From: Methylophaga sp. OBS1
Lineage (GTDB): Bacteria > Pseudomonadota > Gammaproteobacteria > Nitrosococcales > Methylophagaceae
DNA length: 64,000 nucleotides
Assembly: GCF_026319365.1 (NCBI RefSeq)
Contig: NZ_JAPDMS010000001.1
Span: forward strand, 110,018-174,017
Direction of reading: 5' to 3'
A model generated the notes under the pieces. That model did no database searches. It was not told where the DNA came from and saw nothing but the letters and a program-made list of their open reading frames with translations. Shown piece by piece: positions 1 to 8,536 of the stretch. The number at the start of each line of letters is the position of its first letter. The stretch's first letter is position 1. Position numbers and translations under genes: made by a program.

Positions 1-96
1 AATAATGGCTGTTATACTGTACTCACAAGTTTGATCATTGCTCTTGTGGGTAGAGATTGATCGTTTTGGATCTTTCATCTCAAAAAGGAGCTTTAC

Positions 97-651
97 ATGA
101 CAACTTCTGTTCTGAAAATTATTCCTGCCGCTCTGGCTTTATCTCTCTCTTCTACTGCTTTTGCCGCAGATGACAACTACGATCTGGATGATATTCGTAA
201 CTGGAATATCGTCAAAATCGAAACCTGTCTTGATGCCGCACTGGATACCATTCCCGGTAATGCCCGTAAAGTTGAACTGAAAATGGAAGGCGATGATCCG
301 GTTTATGAGTTCGATATTGAAGCAGACGCCGACGGCAACACTTATAACGTTGAATGCAATGCCGAGGAAGGTTTTATTACTGAAATCGAGCGTGAAGTCG
401 ATGCTAACGATCCGGCATTCAAGAAACTGGCAAAAATCTCACAAGCTGAAGCGCGTGAGACTGCGCTGATGTTCCATCCGGGTGAAGTCGTCGCCTCTGA
501 AATGGAAGTCGGTTTCGATGGTGACGCCACTTATGAGTTCGATATTCAGAGCGTGCATGGCTATGAAGTCAAAGTCGATGTCGATGCCACCACCGGTGAA
601 ATCGAAGAGGCGAATATCGAGCTTTATGAAATCGGTATGGAAAAAGAATAA
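97..651 (+). CDS. Periplasmic PepSY-repeat protein
   Basis: A 184-residue secreted acidic protein. Residues 1-23 form a typical signal peptide ending in STAFA before the mature start ADDNYDLDD. The mature part looks like two PepSY-like repeats, roughly residues 40-95 and 110-180. Each contains the pattern of a strand reading YEFDI followed by a polar turn and a second strand (VYEFDIEADADG and TYEFDIQSVHG). PepSY domains are known as small extracytoplasmic inhibitory or ligand-binding modules; the ligand here is unknown. The start ATG has a strong ribosome-binding site (AAAGGAG) 8 bases upstream. It stands alone, followed by its own terminator, and converges on valS. The family call rests on repeat shape and composition, so the exact function is open. 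Confidence 0.75.
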   Translation: MTTSVLKIIPAALALSLSSTAFAADDNYDLDDIRNWNIVKIETCLDAALDTIPGNARKVELKMEGDDPVYEFDIEADADGNTYNVECNAEEGFITEIEREVDANDPAFKKLAKISQAEARETALMFHPGEVVASEMEVGFDGDATYEFDIQSVHGYEVKVDVDATTGEIEEANIELYEIGMEKE

Positions 652-669
652 GCCTTTTTCTGATTGCGA

Positions 670-704
670 CAAAAAAGCCGCTGAAAATTCAGCGGCTTTT
701 TTTT
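670..704 (+). terminator. Rho-independent terminator of the PepSY gene
   Basis: A 10 bp stem (AGCCGCTGAA paired with TTCAGCGGCT) with a two-base loop is followed by eight T. It begins about 20 bases after the stop codon of the PepSY gene. An A-run on the 5' side could let it work in both directions. Confidence 0.85.
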
Positions 705-752
705 GCCTTTTACTGTGAGCCGCAGTGGAAGCAATTGATAGCTCCAGCCGTG

Positions 753-782
753 GAGATGTTTCGGCTTCGCTCAACATGACAT
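753..782. repeat. Solitary half-copy of the 86-bp palindromic repeat family
   Basis: The reverse complement of this stretch (starting TGTCATGTTGAGCGAAG) closely matches the left arm of the repeat units arrayed at 41161-41795 (starting TGTCATGCCGAGCGAAG). It sits alone between the convergent PepSY and valS genes. The similarity was seen by eye. Confidence 0.55.
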
Positions 783-858
783 TTAGCCAATTGTGCCAAT
801 AGCCCCTTGATAAAGCAGAGGCCTCTTATACGAGGCCAATGACTGTCCAGTCCAGCCT

Positions 859-3615
859 TTAAGCCCCCAACGCGGCTAACTGCTGTTCCAATTGCTGATA
901 AGCCTGCTGCATTTCTCCCAGCTTTTCGCGCTCTTTGGCCACGACTTCTGCCGGTGCTTTAGCGACATAGTTTTCATTGGCCAGCTTACCGGAAGATTGC
1001 TTGATGACCTTGTCGAGCTTGCTCATTTCCTTGTTCAGACGGGTAATCTCGGCGTCTTTATCGATCAGGCCTTCCAGCGGGATCAGGATTTCCATTTTGC
1101 CCACCAGCGCGGTGGCAGCGGCCGGTGCTTCACCATCCAGTAAGTCAATGGATTCCAGGTTGGCAAGCCTGCTCAGGAAGTTACGGTTGTTCTCCAGTCG
1201 GATCTTATCCTCAGCCTGAGCATCTTTGAGCAATACCGGCAGTTGTTTTTTCGGTGCGATATTCATCTGCGAGCGAATTGAACGCACACCGGTGATAAAC
1301 TGCATCACCCATTCCATCTCGGCAACGGCAGCTTCATCGATCTTATTGTCATCAGCAACGGGGTAGGGCTGACGCATAATCGATTCACCTTTGACTCCGG
1401 CCAGAGGTGCAATAGTCTGCCAGATTTCCTCGGTGATAAATGGCATAAATGGATGTGTCAGACGCAAGGTCGCTTCCAGCACCCGGACCAATGTGCGACG
1501 GGTACCGCGTTTGGCTGCTTCTGATGCGGTGTCAGAAGTCAGTACCGGCTTTGACAGTTCCAGGTACCAGTCGCAGTAGTGATTCCAGATAAACTCGTAT
1601 ATGCCCTGCGCAGCCAGGTCAAAACGATAGCTGTCCAGCGCTCGGGTGATGTCTTTCTCCGTGCTTTGCAGCTTGGAGATAATCCAGCGATCGGCCAGAC
1701 TCAGTTCGACATCACTGTTATCAATGCCGGTGTCCTGATCTTCGGTGTTAATCAAAACGTAACGCGCGGCATTCCACAACTTGTTACAGAAATTGCGGTA
1801 ACCGGCAATCCGGTTCATATCGAAGTTGATATCACGGCCGGTGGAGGCGAGCGAGGCAAAAGTGAAGCGCAGGGCATCAGTACCGTGTGGCGCAATGCCG
1901 TCCGGGAATTCCTTGCGGGTCGCTTTTTCAATCTTGGCGGCAAGTTGCGGCTGCATCATGCCACTGGTGCGTTTGGCAACCAGACTTTCCAGATCGATAC
2001 CATCGATAATATCGATAGGATCCAGGACATTACCCTTGGATTTCGACATTTTCTGACCATAGGCATCACGTACCAGACCATGGATATAGATTTCCCTGAA
2101 CGGCACATCATCCATAAAGTGCAGGCCCATCATCATCATCCGGGCGACCCAGAAGAAGATAATGTCAAAACCGGTAACCAGGACGCTGGTCGGGTACCAG
2201 GTTCTCAGCGCATCGGTATTGTCGGGCCAGCCCAGCGTGGAGAATGGCCACAAGGCGGAAGAGAACCAGGTGTCGAGCACGTCTTCATCCTGATTCAGTT
2301 CAATGTCATCAGCAAGCTTGTGCTTGTGACGTACATCGGCTTCATCATGCCCAACATAGACATGACCGTTGTTGTCATACCAGGCCGGGATGCGGTGTCC
2401 CCACCAGATTTGACGTGAGATACACCAGTCCTGGATGCCATCCATCCAGTTGAAGAAGGTTTTATCCCAGTTGCCGGGGACGAATTTGACCTTGCCTTCT
2501 TTCACGGCTTTGACTGCGGGCTCGGCCAGTACGTCAGCTTTGACATACCACTGGTCGGTTAGGAAGGGTTCAATGACTGCACCGCTGCGGTCACCGCGGG
2601 GCACCATCAGTTTATGATCCTGAATGCTTTCCAGCAGACCCAGTTCTTTCAGGTCATGCACAATCACATCCCGGGCTTCGTAACGATCCTGCCCCCGGTA
2701 TTTTTCCGGTGCATTATCGTTGATGGCAGCATCAGCGGTCAGGATATTGATCTGCTCCAGATTATGTCGCTGGCCCATTTCGTAGTCATTGAAATCATGG
2801 GCCGGGGTAATTTTTACGCAACCGGTACCGAACTCACGGTCGACATAATCATCGGCAATGATCGGGATTTCTCTGCCCACCAGCGGCAGGGTGATGGTTT
2901 TGCCAATCAGGTCCTGATAGCGTTCATCTTCAGGATGGACTGCCACCGCGGTATCGCCAAGCATAGTTTCAGGGCGGGTGGTGGCGACTACCAGATGGCC
3001 ACTGCCATCTGTTAGGGGATAGCGGAAATGCCAGAGGTGACCGGATTCTTCCTCTGACAATACTTCCAGATCAGAGACAGCGGTATGCAATACCGGATCC
3101 CAGTTCACCAGGCGCTTGCCCCGATAGATGAGACCTTCATCATAAAGCCGCACAAAGACCTGTTTCACTGCTTCGGACAGCTCATCGTCCATTGTGAAGC
3201 GGTTACGTGACCAGTCCAGCGAAGAGCCCAGGCGGCGAAGCTGGCGGGTAATATTACCGCCCGATTCTTCTTTCCATTCCCAGATCCGTTCGATGAATTT
3301 GTCCCGGCCCAGATCATGGCGGGTTTTGTCCTGAGCATTCAGTTGACGCTCAACTACCATCTGGGTTGCGATACCGGCATGGTCAGTACCCGGTTGCCAC
3401 AGGGTGTTATGGCCTTTCATGCGGTGATAGCGGGTCAGCGTATCCATGATGGTATTGTTGAAACCATGGCCCATATGCAGGCTGCCGGTGACATTGGGTG
3501 GTGGCAGCATGATGCAGTAAGGGTCACCTTCACCGGTCGGTTTGAATTCCCCGGCCTGTTCCCATTGCTGATACCAGCGTTCTTCAATCGCGTCAGGACT
3601 GTATGTTTTTTCCAT
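859..3615 (-). CDS. valS: Valine--tRNA ligase (ValRS)
   Basis: Class I aminoacyl-tRNA synthetase that charges tRNA-Val and hydrolyses mischarged threonine. With the chosen start it has 918 residues, close to the E. coli length. The HIGH-type motif HMGH lies at residues 47-50 and a perfect KMSKS ([11 protein letters not shown]) sits mid-protein. The CP1 editing domain lies between them ([19 protein letters not shown]). A C-terminal coiled coil ([24 protein letters not shown], last ~65 residues) is typical of ValRS. I chose the ATG at 3615 because the family begins MEKTY; an upstream in-frame start at 3657 would add 14 residues with no family support. It is the last gene of the minus-strand run pepA-holC-valS, the usual gammaproteobacterial order. 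No strong terminator follows; a GGCCTC/GAGGCC hairpin near 819-836 lacks a T-run. Confidence 0.98.
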   Translation of the reverse strand: MEKTYSPDAIEERWYQQWEQAGEFKPTGEGDPYCIMLPPPNVTGSLHMGHGFNNTIMDTLTRYHRMKGHNTLWQPGTDHAGIATQMVVERQLNAQDKTRHDLGRDKFIERIWEWKEESGGNITRQLRRLGSSLDWSRNRFTMDDELSEAVKQVFVRLYDEGLIYRGKRLVNWDPVLHTAVSDLEVLSEEESGHLWHFRYPLTDGSGHLVVATTRPETMLGDTAVAVHPEDERYQDLIGKTITLPLVGREIPIIADDYVDREFGTGCVKITPAHDFNDYEMGQRHNLEQINILTADAAINDNAPEKYRGQDRYEARDVIVHDLKELGLLESIQDHKLMVPRGDRSGAVIEPFLTDQWYVKADVLAEPAVKAVKEGKVKFVPGNWDKTFFNWMDGIQDWCISRQIWWGHRIPAWYDNNGHVYVGHDEADVRHKHKLADDIELNQDEDVLDTWFSSALWPFSTLGWPDNTDALRTWYPTSVLVTGFDIIFFWVARMMMMGLHFMDDVPFREIYIHGLVRDAYGQKMSKSKGNVLDPIDIIDGIDLESLVAKRTSGMMQPQLAAKIEKATRKEFPDGIAPHGTDALRFTFASLASTGRDINFDMNRIAGYRNFCNKLWNAARYVLINTEDQDTGIDNSDVELSLADRWIISKLQSTEKDITRALDSYRFDLAAQGIYEFIWNHYCDWYLELSKPVLTSDTASEAAKRGTRRTLVRVLEATLRLTHPFMPFITEEIWQTIAPLAGVKGESIMRQPYPVADDNKIDEAAVAEMEWVMQFITGVRSIRSQMNIAPKKQLPVLLKDAQAEDKIRLENNRNFLSRLANLESIDLLDGEAPAAATALVGKMEILIPLEGLIDKDAEITRLNKEMSKLDKVIKQSSGKLANENYVAKAPAEVVAKEREKLGEMQQAYQQLEQQLAALGA

Positions 3616-3714
3616 CTTGTTCTTGTTCAGATCTAAGTCGTTAAAGTAGCAGGGCATTATACCTGCTGAGGCAGGTCGCGGTCAGCCGCAATCGGAAATT
3701 GGTCTGCAGGAAAA

Positions 3715-4143
3715 TTAAATGTGGAAGGTATCGAGTTCGTAGCCACGCTGTTTGTAGAACTGAAAACGTTCTCGCCCCGCCTGTTTCACCGGGGCATTAT
3801 CGTCGATAATCTCAGCCACCCGTTCAAACTGACTGAAAAACAGCGGTTGCTGATCGGTGAGGTTGATTAATACATCCATCAGTCGGGGCGGGCTGGTTTC
3901 AGCGTGGCCGATGAGCACCGGGCTGGCATTATCACTGCCTGAACTTACCTGTTCATGAGGAACGAAACTATCCGGGCGGATAGCCCATAATGCCTCGTCC
4001 AGCGCGGCACTCTGGCTGGCATTTTCGGTGTGGATGTAGACTTGCTGACCCTGATGATAAATCTTTTCAGCCAGGCGGCAGGCAAAGGCCTGCCGCTGTT
4101 CCGGCTCAATTGACTTCAGCACGTAAAAGCTGACTCGGGTCAT
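3715..4143 (-). CDS. holC: DNA polymerase III chi subunit
   Basis: A 142-residue HolC protein. Chi joins the clamp loader (through psi) to single-strand-binding protein at the replication fork. The start MTRVSFYVL, the early motif QRQAFACRLAEKIYHQGQ, the WAIRPDSFVPH segment and the C-terminal ERVAEIID...GRERFQFYKQRGYELDTF are family hallmarks. It starts one base downstream of the pepA stop codon and precedes valS, so the three are probably co-transcribed. Length and context match the family well. Confidence 0.95.
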   Translation of the reverse strand: MTRVSFYVLKSIEPEQRQAFACRLAEKIYHQGQQVYIHTENASQSAALDEALWAIRPDSFVPHEQVSSGSDNASPVLIGHAETSPPRLMDVLINLTDQQPLFFSQFERVAEIIDDNAPVKQAGRERFQFYKQRGYELDTFHI

Positions 4144-4144
4144 A

Positions 4145-5638
4145 TCAGCTTTGTGATTCGATTTTGTTCAACAGATATTGCACCAACAGTGGCACCGGAC
4201 GACCCGTTGCCCCCTTGGCTTTACCGCCGAGCCAGGCAGTGCCGGCGATATCCAGATGTGCCCAGTGGAATTTTTCGGTGAAACGGGACAGGAAACAGGC
4301 GGCCGTGACGCTGCCGGCTTCTTTACCACCGACATTGGCGATATCGGCAAAGTTACTGTCGAGTTGTTTCTGGTAATCGTCCCAAAGAGGCAACTGCCAG
4401 GCGCGGTCGTAACTGTCATTACCGGCTTTGAGCAGGGCATCAGCCAGATCCTGGTTGTTGGCCATCACACCGGTTGTGACGCTGCCCAGTGCGACAATGA
4501 TCGCCCCGGTCAGGGTCGCAATATCAATTACGGTATCGGGTTCGAAACGTTCGCTATAAGTCAGCGCATCACACAGAATCAGGCGGCCTTCAGCGTCGGT
4601 ATTCAAAATTTCGATGGTTTTTCCGGCCATGCTGGTGACGATATCGCCCGGTTTGTTGGCATCGCCGTCCGGCATATTTTCCGAGCTGGGAACCACGCCC
4701 ACAACATTAATCGGCAGGCCCAGTTCTGCGATGGTTTGCATGGTGCCGAATACGCTGGCAGAGCCACACATGTCGTATTTCATCTCATCCATGCCCTGAG
4801 CGGGTTTGAGGGATATACCGCCAGCATCAAAAGTCAGGCCTTTACCCACCAGGACGACGGGTTTGGCGTCGCCGGCACCCTTGTATTCCATGGTGATCAG
4901 CTTGGCTGGTTGACGACTGCCGCGGGAGACTGAAAGCAGGGACCCCATGCCCAGTTTTTCCATTTCCGCTTCATCCAGCACGGTGGTAGTGATGCTGTCG
5001 AACTGCTGACCCAGTTTGATACCTTGCTCGGCCAGATAGCTCGGGGTGCAGATGTTACCGGGCAGGTTGCCCAGTTCACGTGCCAGGTTCATGCCGCGGC
5101 CAATCGCTGCGCCTTGATCGACGGCCTGGCCCAGCGCCGCCGTGTCAGTCTCATCACAGGCAAAACTGAGCTGTGTCAAAGGTTTTTCGATCGGCTTGTT
5201 TTCACTTTTAGTGTGTGTGTAACGGTAGAGTGCCGTTTCGGTATTGACACTGGTCTGCCGCACTTTCCAGGCAACTGAGCGATCACCCAGTTCCACCTCG
5301 GCGAGACAACAGGTCGCGGTTTGTGCGCCACTTTCATTCAAAACCTGCGCCATGGTGGTGGTCGCCGCGTTGAAATCGTTCTCAGTGGTTTTGCCTTTTT
5401 TACCGACACCAACCAGCAGAATACGTGGACTCTTGATGCCTTCGGGGTGATACATGAACAGGGTCTGACCCGGTTTGCCGGTAATATCGGCGGCATCAAC
5501 CACACGCTGCACCGCGCCGCGGGTGTCTTCATCCAACTGCGCAGCGCAGGGGCTCAGTTCGCCGCCATCATAAACGGCAACAACGAGACAGTCAGTCTGC
5601 TGTGACGCCAGCGCATCGGTAGTGACAAAATACTGCAT
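4145..5638 (-). CDS. pepA: Leucyl aminopeptidase (cytosol aminopeptidase, M17)
   Basis: A 497-residue dizinc M17 aminopeptidase that removes N-terminal residues from peptides. In E. coli PepA also acts as a DNA-binding protein in cer/Xer recombination and carAB control. The signature NTDAEGRLILCDALTY is present, as are the catalytic-lysine segment VGKGLTFDAGGISLKP and the metal-ligand stretch KYDMCGSASV. The N-terminal ~170 residues form the macro-like domain. It heads the minus-strand pepA-holC-valS run and is divergent from lptF, with about 97 bases between the two start codons, so the promoters of both operons must lie there. Confidence 0.97.
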   Translation of the reverse strand: MQYFVTTDALASQQTDCLVVAVYDGGELSPCAAQLDEDTRGAVQRVVDAADITGKPGQTLFMYHPEGIKSPRILLVGVGKKGKTTENDFNAATTTMAQVLNESGAQTATCCLAEVELGDRSVAWKVRQTSVNTETALYRYTHTKSENKPIEKPLTQLSFACDETDTAALGQAVDQGAAIGRGMNLARELGNLPGNICTPSYLAEQGIKLGQQFDSITTTVLDEAEMEKLGMGSLLSVSRGSRQPAKLITMEYKGAGDAKPVVLVGKGLTFDAGGISLKPAQGMDEMKYDMCGSASVFGTMQTIAELGLPINVVGVVPSSENMPDGDANKPGDIVTSMAGKTIEILNTDAEGRLILCDALTYSERFEPDTVIDIATLTGAIIVALGSVTTGVMANNQDLADALLKAGNDSYDRAWQLPLWDDYQKQLDSNFADIANVGGKEAGSVTAACFLSRFTEKFHWAHLDIAGTAWLGGKAKGATGRPVPLLVQYLLNKIESQS

Positions 5639-5735
5639 GGATTTCTCCTGTAGGGATGAATTAGTTTAGACTTCTTGAATTCGAAATTGATTGTGCCAAA
5701 AACAAACGTTTTATTCTAACCAAGACACGCCGTTA

Positions 5736-6866
5736 ATGCTCAACGTTCCGCACCCGATATCTTCCTGGCTGACCATCATCGATCGCTATTTGCTCAGGGA
5801 GTTTGTGATTAACCTGGTCGCTGTGACCGGCGTGCTTTGGCTGATCTATATTTCAACCCGCTTTGCCCGCTATCTCGCAGATGCCGCGGTAGGTAACATG
5901 CCAGCCGATGTGATTTTCAGCCTGCTTGGCCTGAGTTCGCTGGGAGCGTTGTCGATTCTGTTGCCGATAGGCGCTTTTCTCGCTGTCATGCTGTCACTGG
6001 GGCGGATGAGTTCCGATAATGAACTCACCGTCATGTCGGCCTGTGGCATCTCCAATCTGCGCATCATGCGCAATGTGCTGCTGTTTGCCGGTACCATTGC
6101 AGTCATTGTCGCCGTGCTGTCATTGTTCGTGGTGCCCGGCGTGTTGTCTGAACGCTATGAATTACAGGAAAAGGCCAAGATTTCCGCGAATACGACGGGC
6201 TTGATTGCGGGCAGTTTCAAGGAAAGTGAAGGCGGCGACTGGACCTTTTATTCGCAGGGGCTCAGCGCCAATAAGCAGTTTATGGAAAATGTCTTCATTG
6301 AGATTGATCGTGAGGACAAGCCACTGATATTTCGCTCCGAAACCGGCCACTTCGAAATTGATTCGCAAACCGGGGATAAATTCCTGGTCCTGGAAGAGGG
6401 CTACCGCTATGAGGGCAGAGCGGGGGATCAGGATTTCACTATCGCGCAGTTCGGCAGCCACAGTCTGTTGATAGAAAAAGGACAGGAAGGCGAGGTGCGT
6501 GAACGTCACAAGGCGATGGCCACGTCAGACCTGCTGGCACGGGGCGAACCGCGTGATCTTGCAGAAGTTCAGTGGCGTACAGCTGCGGCCCTGATGACGC
6601 TGCTGCTGTGCCTGTTGGCGATTCCGCTGGCCAATGCCGGTCCCCGTCAGGGACGTTATGCCGGATTTGTCCCAGCGGTGCTGATCTACATCATTTACAG
6701 CAATCTGCTGGGCGTCAATCGTGCCTGGGTCGCCAAGGGGGACATTCCCGTCTGGCTCGGTGGCGTCTGGGTGCATGTATTAATGCTGGTGGTGCTGTTG
6801 CTGCTGTTGAACCGTCAGACCCTGCGTCGTTTTCTTTCCCGCTATCAACAAAAACAAAGTTCATAA
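5736..6866 (+). CDS. lptF: LPS export ABC transporter permease LptF
   Basis: An inner-membrane permease that works with LptG and the LptB ATPase to extract lipopolysaccharide from the inner membrane and push it onto the LptC-LptA-LptD bridge. It has 376 residues from the chosen ATG. It shows the family layout: two N-terminal membrane helices starting at YLLREFVINLVAVTGVLWLI, a large periplasmic beta-jellyroll domain (about residues 130-275), and C-terminal helices (ALMTLLLCLLAIPLANAGPR). An in-frame TTG at 5691 would add 15 residues; I preferred the ATG, although its ribosome-binding site is weak. The stop codon abuts the lptG ATG directly, which suggests translational coupling. Confidence 0.95.
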   Translation: MLNVPHPISSWLTIIDRYLLREFVINLVAVTGVLWLIYISTRFARYLADAAVGNMPADVIFSLLGLSSLGALSILLPIGAFLAVMLSLGRMSSDNELTVMSACGISNLRIMRNVLLFAGTIAVIVAVLSLFVVPGVLSERYELQEKAKISANTTGLIAGSFKESEGGDWTFYSQGLSANKQFMENVFIEIDREDKPLIFRSETGHFEIDSQTGDKFLVLEEGYRYEGRAGDQDFTIAQFGSHSLLIEKGQEGEVRERHKAMATSDLLARGEPRDLAEVQWRTAAALMTLLLCLLAIPLANAGPRQGRYAGFVPAVLIYIIYSNLLGVNRAWVAKGDIPVWLGGVWVHVLMLVVLLLLLNRQTLRRFLSRYQQKQSS

Positions 6867-7931
6867 ATGCGCATACTGTCTAAATACATTGCCAAAAACA
6901 TTATTGCCAGCACCGCCCTGGTGCTGCTGGTATTGCTGGCGTTGTATACCTTTATGGACTTTATTACTGAACTCGATGATCTGGGCGAGGGCGACTACGG
7001 CATCGGCAGTATCCTCAGCTATATTGCATTGACGATGCCCAAGCGGATTTATGAATTACTGCCGGTGGCAGCCTTGCTGGGCAGTGTGATTGGCCTGGGT
7101 AATCTCGCCAGCCAGAGCGAGCTGGTGGCGATGCGGGCCGCGGGTTATTCGATTGCCGATATCAATAAAGCTGTCGTGGTGGTGGCAGCCATACTGATGC
7201 TGGTGGCTTTGGTCATTGGTGAAGGGCTTCGACCGATTACTGAACAATATGCCAGACAGTTACAGTCGGTGGCGCAGACCGGCACGGTGGGAACACGCTC
7301 CGAACATGGTTTCTGGACCCGTGACGGTAACCATTTCAATCACATTGACAGAATTAATGCCGACGGCAGTTTTTCCAATGTGGCGATCTATGAGTTTGAT
7401 GACAATCACCGGCTGCGGATCCTGACCCGGGCTGTCAAAGCAGAATATCAGGATGAAAGCTGGATCTTAACCGATGTCGTCCAGAGTACGATTAATGAGG
7501 CAGGGGTCAAGGTCCGGTCTGTCACGCACGCCCGCTGGCAATCCCAGCTCAATCCGGGCATGGTCAATATCGTGGTGGTGCCGCCTGAATTCTTACCGGT
7601 GTGGGACTTGTTGGAATATGTGACCTATCTGAAAGACAATCATCAGTCGGTGGCCCAGTATGAGCTGGCTTTCTGGAGTAAATTGATGATGCCGGTGAGT
7701 GCGGCGGTGATGGTGCTGCTGGCCGTGCCGTTTGTATTTGGACCACTGCGTTCAGCGCCGATAGGGGGCCGGATTCTGGCCGGTGCTTTGCTCGGAATCG
7801 GCTTTCACCTTTTTAACCAGAGCTTTCAGCACATGGGGCTGGTGTTCGGTTTGTTGCCGTGGCTGGCATCGTCGTTTCCGACTATGCTGTTTGCCGCACT
7901 GGCTTTGTGGATGAACAAGCGGGTAAGGTAA
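6867..7931 (+). CDS. lptG: LPS export ABC transporter permease LptG
   Basis: The 354-residue partner of LptF in the LptB2FG transporter. The N-terminus MRILSKYIAKNIIASTALV, the helices around 60-120 (MRAAGYSIADINKAVVVVAA), the periplasmic jellyroll (about 125-270) and the C-terminal helix bundle (AAVMVLLAVPFVFGPLRS) fit the YjgP/YjgQ family. It begins at the base after the lptF stop codon, so the two subunits are likely made in equal amounts. A tRNA operon on the opposite strand follows closely. Confidence 0.96.
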   Translation: MRILSKYIAKNIIASTALVLLVLLALYTFMDFITELDDLGEGDYGIGSILSYIALTMPKRIYELLPVAALLGSVIGLGNLASQSELVAMRAAGYSIADINKAVVVVAAILMLVALVIGEGLRPITEQYARQLQSVAQTGTVGTRSEHGFWTRDGNHFNHIDRINADGSFSNVAIYEFDDNHRLRILTRAVKAEYQDESWILTDVVQSTINEAGVKVRSVTHARWQSQLNPGMVNIVVVPPEFLPVWDLLEYVTYLKDNHQSVAQYELAFWSKLMMPVSAAVMVLLAVPFVFGPLRSAPIGGRILAGALLGIGFHLFNQSFQHMGLVFGLLPWLASSFPTMLFAALALWMNKRVR

Positions 7932-7944
7932 AACAGAATAAAGA

Positions 7945-8020
7945 TGGCGTCCCCAAGGGGATTCGAACCCCTGTTACCGCCGTGAAAGGGCGGTGTCCTA
8001 GGCCTCTAGACGATGGGGAC
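7945..8020 (-). tRNA. tRNA-Glu (TTC), second copy
   Basis: A 76-base cloverleaf on the minus strand with CCA encoded. The 5' end is GTCCCCATCGTCTAGAGGCC. The anticodon loop reads CTTTCAC with anticodon TTC, and the T arm has GGTTCGAATCC. It is identical to the copy at 8076-8151 but lies beyond a terminator-like hairpin, so its expression may depend on readthrough. Confidence 0.97.
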
Positions 8021-8040
8021 CCAGGTCTTTAAATTGTCTC

Positions 8041-8069
8041 AAAAGAAAAGGGTCTGATTGTTCAGACCC
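8041..8069 (-). terminator. Intrinsic-terminator-like hairpin between the two tRNA-Glu genes
   Basis: On the minus strand, GGGTCTG pairs with CAGACCC around a six-base loop and is followed by TTTTCTTTT. It lies downstream of the first tRNA-Glu and upstream of the second. It is either a partial terminator or a processing stem. Confidence 0.65.
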
Positions 8070-8075
8070 TCAATT

Positions 8076-8151
8076 TGGCGTCCCCAAGGGGATTCGAACC
8101 CCTGTTACCGCCGTGAAAGGGCGGTGTCCTAGGCCTCTAGACGATGGGGAC
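8076..8151 (-). tRNA. tRNA-Glu (TTC), first copy
   Basis: A 76-base cloverleaf with encoded CCA and anticodon TTC. It is identical in sequence to the gene at 7945-8020. It is the second gene of the minus-strand operon, 23 bases after tRNA-Ala. Confidence 0.97.
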
Positions 8152-8174
8152 CTAAAACTTTTCTTTCGAGTTAT

Positions 8175-8250
8175 TGGTGGAGCTAGGCGGGATCGAACCG
8201 CCGACCTCCTGCATGCCATGCAGGCGCTCTCCCAGCTGAGCTATAGCCCC
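8175..8250 (-). tRNA. tRNA-Ala (GGC)
   Basis: A 76-base cloverleaf with encoded CCA. The acceptor is GGGGCTA paired to TAGCTCC with one G-U. The anticodon stem CCTGC/GCAGG holds loop ATGGCAT, giving anticodon GGC. It is the first gene of the operon, just downstream of the promoter at 8266-8294. Confidence 0.97.
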
Positions 8251-8265
8251 CGAAAGGAAGCGCAT

Positions 8266-8294
8266 ACTATAGGGACTGAAGCCCGCTCTGTCAA
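8266..8294 (-). promoter_or_regulatory. Sigma-70 promoter of the tRNA-Ala-Glu-Glu operon
   Basis: On the minus strand there is a perfect -35 TTGACA (8294-8289), a 17-base spacer and a -10 TATAGT (8271-8266), then the G+C-rich run ATGCGC. A strong promoter with a G+C-rich discriminator is what growth-rate (stringent) controlled tRNA operons usually carry. The first tRNA begins 15 bases after the -10 element. Confidence 0.85.
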
Positions 8295-8536
8295 CACATC
8301 ATGACAAAATTATTTTATCCCCTCAGCGGATTCAGCGTGCCTGATGAACGGCCTGAAAATCACTCACCAGCAGGCCTTAAAGCTAAGTCTTTGAGCAGAT
8401 GGGATTATCCGCTTCAGCGTGGCTGATAGCGACGGAACTAATTTGCTGATTACTTATATATATGCGATAAATTGAGCGTTATTTTTCATTCGGTCAGGAC
8501 GTTAATCATGGCTGGGTCAGCAGCTTGAGGATGAAC

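Noticed and set aside
3616..3657. Longer N-terminus for ValS
   Set aside because: The 14 extra residues have no family similarity; MEKTY is the standard start.
8113..8304. Small plus-strand frame over the tRNA operon
   Set aside because: It reads antisense through tRNA-Glu and tRNA-Ala and is fully explained by those genes.
8433..8470. Sigma-E promoter for lptD (GGAACT seen at 8434-8439)
   Set aside because: No matching -10 (TCAAA/TCTGA type) occurs at the right spacing; the following bases are only A+T-rich.
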